From the NCBI RefSeq assembly GCF_022695985.1, contig NZ_JAAPBF010000061.1, positions 1 through 34,192 on the forward strand: a DNA stretch of 34,192 nt, given 5' to 3'. This document shows, in pieces, positions 1-6,395 of this stretch; position 1 is the first letter of the stretch; each line of letters opens with the position of its first letter. The position numbers and the translations under genes were made by a program. The notes under the pieces are model-generated. The model was not told the DNA's origin, did not search any database, and saw nothing but the letters and a program-made list of their open reading frames with translations. This stretch comes from Streptomyces sp. NP-1717 (GTDB lineage: Bacteria > Actinomycetota > Actinomycetes > Streptomycetales > Streptomycetaceae).

Positions 1-13
1 TAGCCTGCCGTGC

Positions 14-556
14 GTGACCGAAACCCTGATCTGGATCTTCGCCGGGCTGTTGGCGATCGGCCTCTACCTCAGCTGGACCGCCGGCCGCCTCGACCGCCTC
101 CACTCACGGATCGACGCCGCACGCGCCTCCCTCGACGCCCAACTGCTGCGCCGCGCCTCGGTCGCCCAGGAACTGGCCACCGCCGGTGTCCTCGATCCCG
201 CGGCCTCGATCGTGCTCTACCAGGGCGCGCACGCCGCGCGCCAGGCAGAGGAGGAGCACCGCGAGGTCGCCGAGAGCGAGCTGAGCGAGGCGCTGCGGGC
301 CGTGTTCGGGGAGGTCGCGCAGGTCGAGGCCGTACGCGAGGCCCCCGGCGGAGAGGAGGCCGCGACCGAGCTGGCCGCCGCCGTGCGCCGCGTTCCCATG
401 GCCCGGCGCTTCCACAACGACTCCGTACGCGCGGCGCGCGCCCTGCGACGGCACCGCACCGTCCGCTGGTTCCGCCTCGCCGGCCACGCGCCGTTCCCGC
501 TCGCCTTCGAGATGGACGACGAGCCGCCGGTCGCCCTCGCCGACCGCCCCCAGTAG
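14..556 (+). CDS. Small membrane protein with LemA-like C-terminal motif
   Basis: The predicted protein has 180 residues. An N-terminal hydrophobic segment (about residues 4-20) is followed by a long Ala/Glu/Arg-rich helical region. The C-terminal part (about residues 130-172) has the pattern RRFHNDSVRAARAL then FRLAGHAPFPLAFEMDD, which resembles the closing motif of LemA-family proteins (YN..V..YN...FP...A..F), although the overall similarity is weak. I infer a membrane-anchored helical-bundle protein with its coiled part on one face of the membrane; no enzymatic role is visible. The GTG start at 14 overlaps a TGA at 15-17 that could end an upstream gene. The frame is open to the window edge, so the true start could lie outside. 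In Streptomyces this position, just upstream of pdxS, is usually held by such a putative membrane protein, after lipid and mannoside biosynthesis genes. Confidence 0.72.
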   Translation: MTETLIWIFAGLLAIGLYLSWTAGRLDRLHSRIDAARASLDAQLLRRASVAQELATAGVLDPAASIVLYQGAHAARQAEEEHREVAESELSEALRAVFGEVAQVEAVREAPGGEEAATELAAAVRRVPMARRFHNDSVRAARALRRHRTVRWFRLAGHAPFPLAFEMDDEPPVALADRPQ

Positions 557-604
557 CGCGCCGCCCCGCAGGCCGGAGGCCGAGAACGATCCACCGGCCT
601 CCCA

Positions 605-627
605 TTGGCCCTTGCTGTGGACTGGTC
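605..627 (+). promoter_or_regulatory. Candidate pdxST operator (TGGNC repeats)
   Basis: The 131-bp gap before pdxS contains three TGGNC units: TGGCC at 606-610, TGGAC at 618-622 and TGGTC at 623-627. The central GTGGACT resembles the core of sites reported for PdxR, the MocR/GntR-type regulator of pdxST in Gram-positive bacteria. This is a resemblance only; no pdxR gene lies in the window, and I could not place convincing -35/-10 hexamers. Confidence 0.35.
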
Positions 628-687
628 CGGAGAGGTTTGCTCACCACGTCGAACCGCTCCCTTCCCGTTCCCCAGTGAGGTCCTCCC

Positions 688-1602
688 GTGTCCAGCACGC
701 TTCCCACCCCCGGCCAGACCCCCGAGACCGGCACCGCGCGCGTGAAGCGCGGCATGGCCGAGCAGCTCAAGGGCGGCGTGATCATGGATGTCGTCACGCC
801 CGAGCAGGCGAAGATCGCCGAGGACGCCGGCGCGGTCGCCGTGATGGCGCTGGAGCGCGTTCCCGCCGACATCCGTAAGGACGGTGGCGTCGCGCGGATG
901 TCCGACCCCGACATGATCGACGGCATCATCGAGGCCGTCTCGATCCCGGTGATGGCCAAGTCCCGCATCGGCCACTTCGTCGAGGCCCAGGTACTCCAGT
1001 CGCTCGGCGTCGACTACATCGACGAGTCCGAGGTGCTGACCCCGGCCGACGAGGTCAACCACGCGGACAAGTGGGCCTTCACCACGCCGTTCGTCTGCGG
1101 CGCCACCAACCTGGGCGAGGCCCTGCGCCGTATCGCCGAGGGTGCGGCCATGATCCGCTCCAAGGGCGAGGCCGGTACCGGCAACGTCGTCGAGGCCGTC
1201 CGCCACCTGCGCCAGATCAAGAACGAGATCGCCAGGCTCCGCGGCTACGACGACAACGAGCTGTACGCGGCCGCGAAGGAGCTGCGCGCCCCGTACGAGA
1301 TCGTCAAGGAGGTCGCCGCACTGGGCAAGCTGCCCGTCGTGCTGTTCTCCGCGGGCGGTGTGGCCACCCCGGCGGACGCCGCGCTGATGCGCCAGCTCGG
1401 CGCCGAGGGCGTCTTCGTCGGCTCCGGCATCTTCAAGTCCGGCGACCCCGCCAAGCGCGCCGCCGCCATCGTCAAGGCCACCACCTTCTACGACGACCCC
1501 AAGATCGTCGCGGACGCCTCGCGCAACCTCGGCGAGGCCATGGTCGGCATCAACATCGACACCCTGCCCGAGTCCGAGCACTACGCGAACCGTGGCTGGT
1601 GA
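688..1602 (+). CDS. pdxS: Pyridoxal 5'-phosphate synthase, synthase subunit PdxS
   Basis: PdxS makes pyridoxal 5'-phosphate directly from ribose 5-phosphate, glyceraldehyde 3-phosphate and ammonia in the DXP-independent vitamin B6 pathway. It forms a cytoplasmic dodecamer decorated by PdxT. The protein is 304 residues, typical for the family, with a TIM barrel beginning near KGGVIMDV. The two swinging-arm lysines are present as K91 (VMAKSRIGH) and K159 (IRSKGEAGTGN), and the conserved Asp is D34; these correspond to the Bacillus subtilis residues offset by ten. GTG at 688 is chosen because it follows a GAGG ribosome-binding site at about 676 and gives the usual N-terminus. pdxT begins 11 bases before this gene's stop, so the two subunits are coupled. 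Confidence 0.98.
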   Translation: MSSTLPTPGQTPETGTARVKRGMAEQLKGGVIMDVVTPEQAKIAEDAGAVAVMALERVPADIRKDGGVARMSDPDMIDGIIEAVSIPVMAKSRIGHFVEAQVLQSLGVDYIDESEVLTPADEVNHADKWAFTTPFVCGATNLGEALRRIAEGAAMIRSKGEAGTGNVVEAVRHLRQIKNEIARLRGYDDNELYAAAKELRAPYEIVKEVAALGKLPVVLFSAGGVATPADAALMRQLGAEGVFVGSGIFKSGDPAKRAAAIVKATTFYDDPKIVADASRNLGEAMVGINIDTLPESEHYANRGW

Positions 1603-2197
1603 CCAGGGCGCCGCGCGCGGCCCGCTGATCGGCGTCCTGGCCCTCCAGGGCGACGTAAGGGAGCATCTGGCCGCCCTGGCGGCGGCCGGCGCGGTGCCCA
1701 CGACCGTACGGCGGCCGGACGAACTGGCCGCCGTCGACGGCCTGGTGATCCCCGGCGGCGAGTCCACGACCATGTCCAAACTGGCCGTCCTCTTCGGGAT
1801 GCTGGAGCCGCTGCGCGAGCGCGTACGCGCCGGGATGCCGGTCTACGGCACCTGCGCCGGCATGATCCTGCTCGCCGAGAAGATCCTCGACCCGCGCTCG
1901 GGTCAGGAGACGGTCGGCGGGATCGACATGATCGTCCGCAGGAACGCCTTCGGGCGGCAGAACGAGTCCTTCGAGGCGGCGGTCGACGTCGCGGGTGTGG
2001 GACCGGTCGACGGGGTCTTCATCCGGGCGCCGTGGGTCGAGTCCGTGGGCGCCGGGGTGGAGGTGCTCGCCGAGCACGGCGGGCATGTCGTCGCCGTACG
2101 GCAGGGCGGCGCCCTCGCCACCGCCTTCCACCCCGAACTCACCGGCGACCACCGGCTGCACGGCTTCTTCACCGAGATGGTGCGCTCCGCGGGGTGA
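1592..2197 (+). CDS. pdxT: Pyridoxal 5'-phosphate synthase, glutaminase subunit PdxT
   Basis: PdxT hydrolyses glutamine and channels the ammonia to PdxS. The 201-residue protein is a class I glutamine amidotransferase. The nucleophile is C88 in YGTCAGMILL, the catalytic pair is H180 and E182 in FHPEL, and PGGEST (about 54-59) is the family signature. The GTG start at 1592 lies inside the end of pdxS (11-base overlap, different frame), which fits fixed-ratio production of the two subunits. About ten residues precede the usual GVLALQGD start. A downstream start is possible, but none has a better ribosome-binding site. Confidence 0.97.
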   Translation: MAGDQGAARGPLIGVLALQGDVREHLAALAAAGAVPTTVRRPDELAAVDGLVIPGGESTTMSKLAVLFGMLEPLRERVRAGMPVYGTCAGMILLAEKILDPRSGQETVGGIDMIVRRNAFGRQNESFEAAVDVAGVGPVDGVFIRAPWVESVGAGVEVLAEHGGHVVAVRQGGALATAFHPELTGDHRLHGFFTEMVRSAG

Positions 2198-2208
2198 GGG
2201 GATCCCGG

Positions 2209-2214
2209 TAGGAT
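2209..2214 (+). promoter_or_regulatory. Candidate -10 element for yebC
   Basis: TAGGAT lies 45 bases upstream of the yebC ATG, just after the pdxT stop. It matches the TANNNT form of vegetative Streptomyces -10 boxes. No good -35 hexamer is visible 16-19 bases upstream, so this is tentative. It would allow yebC to be expressed apart from pdxST. Confidence 0.35.
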
Positions 2215-2259
2215 CTCTGCCGAACGGAGCAGGATTGGTTACGCGAAGGAGACAGGCAG

Positions 2260-3012
2260 ATGTCCGGCCACTCTAAATGGGCTACGACGAAGCACAAGAA
2301 GGCCGTGATCGACGCCAAGCGCGGCAAGCTCTTCGCGAAGCTGATCAAGAACATCGAGGTCGCCGCGCGCACCGGCGGCGCCGACGTCGACGGTAATCCG
2401 ACCCTTTTCGACGCCATCCAGAAGGCGAAGAAGAGCTCGGTGCCGAACAAGAACATCGACTCGGCCGTCAAGCGCGGCGCCGGCCTGGAGGCCGGTGGCG
2501 CCGACTACGAGACGATCATGTACGAGGGCTACGGACCCAACGGTGTCGCCGTCCTCATCGAGTGCCTCACCGACAACCGCAACCGCGCCGCGTCCGACGT
2601 CCGCGTCGCGATGACCCGCAACGGCGGCTCGATGGCCGACCCCGGCTCCGTGTCGTACCTGTTCCACCGCAAGGGTGTCGTGATCGTCCCCAAGGGCGAG
2701 CTGGGCGAGGACGACGTCCTGGGCGCCGTCCTCGACGCGGGCGCCGAGGAGGTCAACGACCTCGGTGAGTCCTTCGAGGTGCTCAGCGAGGCCACCGACC
2801 TGGTCGAGGTCCGCACGGCGCTCCAGCAGGCCGGCATCGACTACGACTCGGCCGACACCAACTTCGTCCCGACCATGCAGGTCGAGCTCGACGAGGACGG
2901 CGCACGGAAGATCTTCAAGCTGATCGACGCGCTGGAGGACAGCGACGACGTGCAGAACGTCTTCGCCAACTTCGACGTCTCGGACGACGTCATGGAGAAG
3001 GTCGACGCCTGA
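2260..3012 (+). CDS. YebC/PmpR family protein
   Basis: The 250-residue protein is a full-length member of the YebC/PmpR/TACO1 family, recognised by the N-terminal signature MSGHSKWATTKHKK and the NRNRAASDVR and DPGSVSYLFHRKG blocks. Family members have been described as DNA-binding transcriptional regulators, and more recently as translation factors that relieve ribosome stalling; the sequence alone does not decide between these. ATG at 2260 follows a strong AAGGAGA site at 2246-2252. It lies directly upstream of ruvCAB, as in many bacteria, but a hairpin at 3062-3100 and a separate ruvC promoter divide the two. It is cytoplasmic, with an acidic three-domain body and no membrane segment. Confidence 0.95.
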   Translation: MSGHSKWATTKHKKAVIDAKRGKLFAKLIKNIEVAARTGGADVDGNPTLFDAIQKAKKSSVPNKNIDSAVKRGAGLEAGGADYETIMYEGYGPNGVAVLIECLTDNRNRAASDVRVAMTRNGGSMADPGSVSYLFHRKGVVIVPKGELGEDDVLGAVLDAGAEEVNDLGESFEVLSEATDLVEVRTALQQAGIDYDSADTNFVPTMQVELDEDGARKIFKLIDALEDSDDVQNVFANFDVSDDVMEKVDA

Positions 3013-3061
3013 CCCGCGGACACCGGCGGCGCGCGGTCGCCGGCGCCGGCGAGGCTTCACA

Positions 3062-3100
3062 CGGCGGGCCGACGGGGACACACCTCCCGTCGGCCCGCCG
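3062..3100 (+). terminator. Hairpin terminator after yebC
   Basis: A perfect 15-bp stem (3062-3076 with 3086-3100, arms CGGCGGGCCGACGGG and its complement) encloses a 9-base loop. There is only a short T-containing tail, as is usual for Streptomyces terminators. It separates yebC from the damage-type promoter of ruvC that begins three bases later. Confidence 0.75.
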
Positions 3101-3102
3101 CG

Positions 3103-3125
3103 TTGTCGGTGCCGACCGATACTGT
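3103..3125 (+). promoter_or_regulatory. PafBC-type (RecA-independent) DNA-damage promoter for ruvCAB
   Basis: TTGTCGGTG at 3103-3111, an 8-base spacer, and TACTGT at 3120-3125 fit every fixed position of the actinobacterial RecA-NDp consensus, TTGTCRGTG-N8-TANNNT. In mycobacteria this element is activated by the PafB-PafC regulator after DNA damage. The predicted transcription start is near 3132, leaving a leader of about 68 bases before the ruvC ATG. The motif lies in a true intergenic gap upstream of a Holliday-junction operon, which supports it. Activation by PafBC in this organism is inferred, not shown. Confidence 0.75.
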
Positions 3126-3136
3126 GCTGATCAGGG

Positions 3137-3157
3137 GTTCTGACACACCGGCAGAAC
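3137..3157. repeat. Inverted repeat GTTCTG-N9-CAGAAC in the ruvC leader
   Basis: A perfect 6-bp inverted repeat (3137-3142 and 3152-3157) lies just after the predicted ruvC transcription start. Its dyad is one that a dimeric repressor could read, but it does not match the Streptomyces LexA box (TCGAAC-N4-GTTCGA) in spacing. Its function is unknown and it may be chance. Confidence 0.4.
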
Positions 3158-3199
3158 GTGTGATCGAGCGGGACCGAGAGTGCGAGGGGGAGGGGCGCG

Positions 3200-3757
3200 A
3201 TGCGGGTACTGGGCGTGGATCCCGGACTGACGCGGTGCGGTGTCGGCGTCGTCGAAGGCGTCGCGGGGCGCCCGCTGACGATGCTCGGCGTCGGAGTGGT
3301 GCGTACGTCCGCCGACGCGGACCTCGGATCGCGCCTGGTCGGCATCGAGCGGGGCGTGGAAGCGTGGCTTGACGAGCACCGGCCCGAACTGGTCGCCGTG
3401 GAGCGGGTGTTCAGCCAGCACAACGTCCGTACGGTGATGGGGACGGCCCAGGCCAGCGCCGTCGCCATGCTCTGCGCCGCACGCCGCGGCATCCCCGTCG
3501 CCCTGCACACACCCAGTGAGGTCAAGGCCGCCGTCACGGGCAGCGGACGCGCCGACAAGGCGCAGGTCGGCGCCATGGTGACCCGGCTGCTGCGCCTGGA
3601 CGCCCCGCCGAAACCGGCAGACGCGGCCGACGCCCTCGCCCTGGCCATCTGTCACATCTGGCGCGCCCCCGCGGTCAACCGCCTCCAGCAGGCGCACGCC
3701 GCGGCCAGGTCGCCCCGCTCCTCCGGCAACGTACCCGTACGGAAGGTCCCCCGATGA
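3200..3757 (+). CDS. ruvC: Crossover junction endodeoxyribonuclease RuvC
   Basis: RuvC is the dimeric, Mg-dependent nuclease that cuts Holliday junctions held by RuvAB. The 185-residue protein has the RNase H-like fold of the family, with all four acidic catalytic residues: D7 (GVDPG), E68 (AVERVF), and D141 and D144 (ADAADALA). ATG at 3200 follows a purine-rich GGGGGAGGGG stretch. The C-terminal tail of about 25 residues is basic and probably disordered. Its TGA overlaps the ruvA ATG as ATGA, so the two are translationally coupled. A damage-type promoter lies upstream. Confidence 0.98.
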   Translation: MRVLGVDPGLTRCGVGVVEGVAGRPLTMLGVGVVRTSADADLGSRLVGIERGVEAWLDEHRPELVAVERVFSQHNVRTVMGTAQASAVAMLCAARRGIPVALHTPSEVKAAVTGSGRADKAQVGAMVTRLLRLDAPPKPADAADALALAICHIWRAPAVNRLQQAHAAARSPRSSGNVPVRKVPR

Positions 3758-4377
3758 TCGCCTTCGTCAGCGGCCCGGTGGCCGCGCTCGCCCCGACCAC
3801 CGCGGTGATCGAGGTCGGCGGTGTCGGCATGCTGGTCCAGTGCACGCCGGCCACCCTCGCCGGGCTGCGGACCGGCGAGGAGGCCAGGATCGCCACCTCG
3901 CTGGTCGTCCGGGAGGACTCGCTCACGCTGTACGGCTTCGCCGACGACGACGAGCGCCAGACCTTCGAGCTGCTCCAAACCGCGAGCGGTGTCGGCCCGC
4001 GGCTGGCGCAGGCGATGCTCGCGGTGCACGCCCCCGACACGCTGCGCGCCGCCGTCGCCACGGGTGACGAGAAGACGCTGACCGCCGTCCCCGGCATCGG
4101 CAAGAAGGGCGCCCAGAAGCTGCTGCTGGAGCTGAAGGACCGCCTCGGCGAACCTCTCGGTACACACATCGGCAGACAGGGCGCCGCGCCCGCACCCGCG
4201 TCCTGGAGCGATCAGCTCCACTCGGCGCTGATCGGTCTCGGGTACGCGACGAGGGAGGCCGACGAGGCCGTCGCGCTGGTCGCGCCCCAGGCGGAGGCCG
4301 CGATCGAGGCGGGCGAGGCCCCCGCCGTACCGCGACTCCTGCGCGCCGCGCTCCAGTCGCTCAACCGGACACGCTGA
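3754..4377 (+). CDS. ruvA: Holliday junction branch migration protein RuvA
   Basis: RuvA tetramers hold the four-way junction and load the RuvB motor. In the 207-residue protein, residues 1-65 form the OB-fold domain. Two helix-hairpin-helix motifs follow (around TASGVGPRLAQAML at 76-89 and AVPGIGKKGAQKLL at 111-124). Residues 152-205 form the RuvB-binding domain III (LHSALIGLGYATREADEAV). The linker at 140-150 is short and Ala/Pro-rich. The start codon overlaps the ruvC stop (ATGA). A 96-bp gap with a GC hairpin precedes ruvB. Confidence 0.98.
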   Translation: MIAFVSGPVAALAPTTAVIEVGGVGMLVQCTPATLAGLRTGEEARIATSLVVREDSLTLYGFADDDERQTFELLQTASGVGPRLAQAMLAVHAPDTLRAAVATGDEKTLTAVPGIGKKGAQKLLLELKDRLGEPLGTHIGRQGAAPAPASWSDQLHSALIGLGYATREADEAVALVAPQAEAAIEAGEAPAVPRLLRAALQSLNRTR

Positions 4378-4403
4378 CCCGGACACGCCGCCCCCCGCCA
4401 CGC

Positions 4404-4423
4404 CGGCCGGCCCGCGCCGGCCG
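4404..4423 (+). other. GC hairpin between ruvA and ruvB
   Basis: A perfect 8-bp stem (4404-4411 with 4416-4423, CGGCCGGC and its complement) has a 4-base loop and no T run. A second short inverted repeat, CGGGAC (4431-4436) and GTCCCG (4448-4453), follows immediately. These could reduce read-through into ruvB or stabilise the upstream mRNA. I do not call it a terminator because ruvB has no clear promoter of its own here. Confidence 0.4.
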
Positions 4424-4473
4424 CACTCCACGGGACCGTCCACGGACGTCCCGATTCCACGAGGTGATCCACA

Positions 4474-5595
4474 GTGAACTGGGACGACAGCCGCAGCGGG
4501 ACGCCGGGAGGCGGCCCCCCGGCGGACCCGACCGGCGGACCCGACCCGGCCGACGGGTCGGACCGGCTGGTCGCCGCGTCGGCCGACGGCGAGGACCAGG
4601 CGGTCGAGGCGGCGCTGCGGCCCAAGTCGCTGGACGAGTTCGTCGGGCAGGAGCGCGTACGGGAACAGCTCGACCTCGTCCTGAAGGCGGCTCTCGCCCG
4701 GGGCGCCACCGCCGACCACGTCCTGCTCTCCGGCGCCCCCGGCCTCGGCAAGACCACCCTCTCCATGATCATCGCCGCCGAGATGGGCGCCCCCATCCGC
4801 ATCACCTCGGGCCCCGCCATCCAGCACGCGGGCGACCTCGCCGCGATCCTCTCCTCCCTCCAGGAGGGCGAGGTCCTCTTCCTCGACGAGATCCACCGGA
4901 TGTCCCGGCCCGCCGAGGAGATGCTCTACATGGCCATGGAGGACTTCCGCGTCGACGTCATCGTCGGCAAGGGCCCCGGCGCCACCGCCATCCCGCTGGA
5001 GCTGCCGCCGTTCACCCTTGTGGGCGCCACCACCAGGGCCGGGCTGCTGCCGCCCCCGCTGCGCGACCGCTTCGGTTTCACCGCGCAGATGGAGTTCTAC
5101 GAGCCCGCCGAGCTGGAACGGGTGATCCACCGCTCCGCACACCTGCTCGACCTGGAGATCGACACGGACGGGGCGGCCGAGATCGCCGGCCGCTCACGGG
5201 GCACGCCCCGGATCGCCAACCGGCTGCTGCGCCGGGTCCGCGACTACGCACAGGTCAAGGCCGAGGGCTGGATCAACCGTGACATCGCCGCGGTAGCCCT
5301 TCGGGTGTACGAGGTCGACGAAAGGGGCCTCGACCGCCTGGACCGCGCCGTCCTCCAAGCCCTGCTCAAACTGTTCGGCGGAGGACCGGTCGGACTGTCG
5401 ACCCTCGCCGTCGCGGTGGGTGAGGAGCGCGAGACGGTCGAGGAGGTCGCCGAGCCCTTCCTCGTACGGGAGGGGCTGCTCGCCCGTACACCGCGCGGCC
5501 GGGTGGCGACCCCCGCCGCATGGGCGCACCTCGGGCTCACACCGCCCCGGCCGGCGCCGGGCGCAAGCGGACAACCGGGGCTGTTCGGGGCGTGA
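4474..5595 (+). CDS. ruvB: Holliday junction branch migration ATPase RuvB
   Basis: RuvB is the hexameric AAA+ ring that pumps DNA through the RuvA-bound junction. The 373-residue protein has Walker A GAPGLGKT (87-94), Walker B LFLDEIHR (135-142), the sensor region GATTRAG, and a C-terminal winged helix (about 300-345, GGPVGLSTLAVAVGEE). The GTG start at 4474 is preceded by GAGGTG at 4461-4466. An N-terminal Gly/Pro/Asp-rich extension of about 40 residues precedes the conserved core, as in other Streptomyces RuvB proteins. The gene completes the resolvasome encoded by ruvC and ruvA just upstream. Confidence 0.98.
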   Translation: MNWDDSRSGTPGGGPPADPTGGPDPADGSDRLVAASADGEDQAVEAALRPKSLDEFVGQERVREQLDLVLKAALARGATADHVLLSGAPGLGKTTLSMIIAAEMGAPIRITSGPAIQHAGDLAAILSSLQEGEVLFLDEIHRMSRPAEEMLYMAMEDFRVDVIVGKGPGATAIPLELPPFTLVGATTRAGLLPPPLRDRFGFTAQMEFYEPAELERVIHRSAHLLDLEIDTDGAAEIAGRSRGTPRIANRLLRRVRDYAQVKAEGWINRDIAAVALRVYEVDERGLDRLDRAVLQALLKLFGGGPVGLSTLAVAVGEERETVEEVAEPFLVREGLLARTPRGRVATPAAWAHLGLTPPRPAPGASGQPGLFGA

Positions 5596-5642
5596 GCGAG
5601 CGGTCACTCGCCCAGGCAGGAACCCCGCTGCCATGCCGGGCG

Positions 5643-5672
5643 TTGTTCCATTGATGCGGACTCGCTTAGACT
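5643..5672 (+). promoter_or_regulatory. Vegetative-type promoter for yajC-secDF
   Basis: TTGTTC at 5643-5648 and TAGACT at 5667-5672 are separated by 18 bases, giving a reasonable principal-sigma promoter. The expected start is near 5679, with a leader of about 80 bases before the yajC GTG. It would drive yajC and probably the secD-secF-apt genes downstream, apart from ruvCAB. Confidence 0.5.
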
Positions 5673-5759
5673 CCGCCGATGCCGCCCGTAACGGTCGGCT
5701 ACCCACCCCCGTATACGAGGCCGCCCGACAGCGCGGTCGTGCGAAGGAAGTTCCCTCCC

Positions 5760-6251
5760 GTGAGTATCGTGACCCTCCTCCCCTTCATCGTGCTCATCGG
5801 GGCCATGTTCCTGATGACCCGGTCCGCCAAGAAGAAGCAGCAGGCCGCCGCGCAGATGCGCGACGAGATGCAGCCCGGCACCGGTGTCCGGACGATCGGG
5901 GGCATGTACGCCACCGTCAAGGAAGTTCACGACGACACGGTCCTCCTTGAGGTCGCCCCGGCCGTCCACGCCGTGTACGCGAAGAACTCCATCGGCGCGG
6001 TCCTCACCGACGCGGAGTACAACCGCATCGTGCACGGCGACGAGGAGGAGCTGGAGGACGACGCTCCCGTCGTCCCCGACGACGCCTCCTCGCTGACCGA
6101 GGACGACGACGCTCCCAAGCTCGACCTGGGCAAGAAGGACGACGCTGCCGCCCCGGCCGACGACGTCGAGGCGCCCAAGGCCGACGCGGACGCCGAGAAG
6201 GCCGAGTCCGCCAAGGACGGCAAGGCCGACGGCGAGAGCGGCGCGAAGTAG
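5760..6251 (+). CDS. yajC: Preprotein translocase subunit YajC
   Basis: YajC is the small membrane partner of SecDF that assists the SecYEG channel. The 163-residue protein begins with one membrane helix (about 4-20, TLLPFIVLIGAMFLM), then the family motif RSAKKKQQAAAQMRDEMQPGT and the GGMYATVKEV beta-domain. After about residue 95 the tail is a long acidic Asp/Glu/Ala/Lys-rich region, much longer than the enterobacterial protein (about 110 residues) but common in actinobacteria. GTG at 5760 is chosen because AAGGAAG (5744-5750) sits 9 bases upstream and the membrane helix then starts at once. An in-frame ATG at 5679 would add 27 residues but falls at the predicted transcription start. Confidence 0.93.
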   Translation: MSIVTLLPFIVLIGAMFLMTRSAKKKQQAAAQMRDEMQPGTGVRTIGGMYATVKEVHDDTVLLEVAPAVHAVYAKNSIGAVLTDAEYNRIVHGDEEELEDDAPVVPDDASSLTEDDDAPKLDLGKKDDAAAPADDVEAPKADADAEKAESAKDGKADGESGAK

Positions 6252-6263
6252 TCACACCCGGTA

Positions 6264-6291
6264 CCGCGGTGCGCCCCCGGGCGCACCGCGG
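6264..6291 (+). terminator. Hairpin between yajC and secD
   Basis: A 12-bp perfect stem (6264-6275 with 6280-6291) closes a 4-base loop 12 bases after the yajC stop. There is no T run. It may partly terminate or protect the yajC message while letting some transcription continue to secD. Confidence 0.55.
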
Positions 6292-6395
6292 CTCCCGGAG
6301 CATGCCGACATTCGCGTGAGCAGGTCCCCACAACACTTCGTTGCCGCTCCGTCGCTCACCCGGCGTGGGGCGGTTGGACAGGGAGAAACGAAAAG

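Noticed and set aside
1..17. End of an upstream gene (codons GCC TGC CGT GCG then TGA)
   Set aside because: The TGA overlaps the GTG at 14 as GTGA, which suggests a coupled upstream gene, but four codons are too few to support a coding call.
217..1779. Long minus-strand open frame across pdxS
   Set aside because: It is a shadow of the GC-rich codons of pdxS and pdxT; it has repetitive Gly/Asp/Val/Leu composition and no family motif.
2560..2582. Minus-strand TTGTCGGTG within yebC
   Set aside because: The correctly spaced hexamer is GATGAG, not TANNNT, and no minus-strand gene follows.
5590..5620. Hairpin overlapping the ruvB stop
   Set aside because: Only GGGCG/CGCCC pairs well; the inner bases mismatch.
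5679..5759. Earlier ATG start for yajC
   Set aside because: It would add 27 residues before the membrane helix and lies at the predicted transcription start, with no ribosome-binding site. The GTG at 5760 has a good one.
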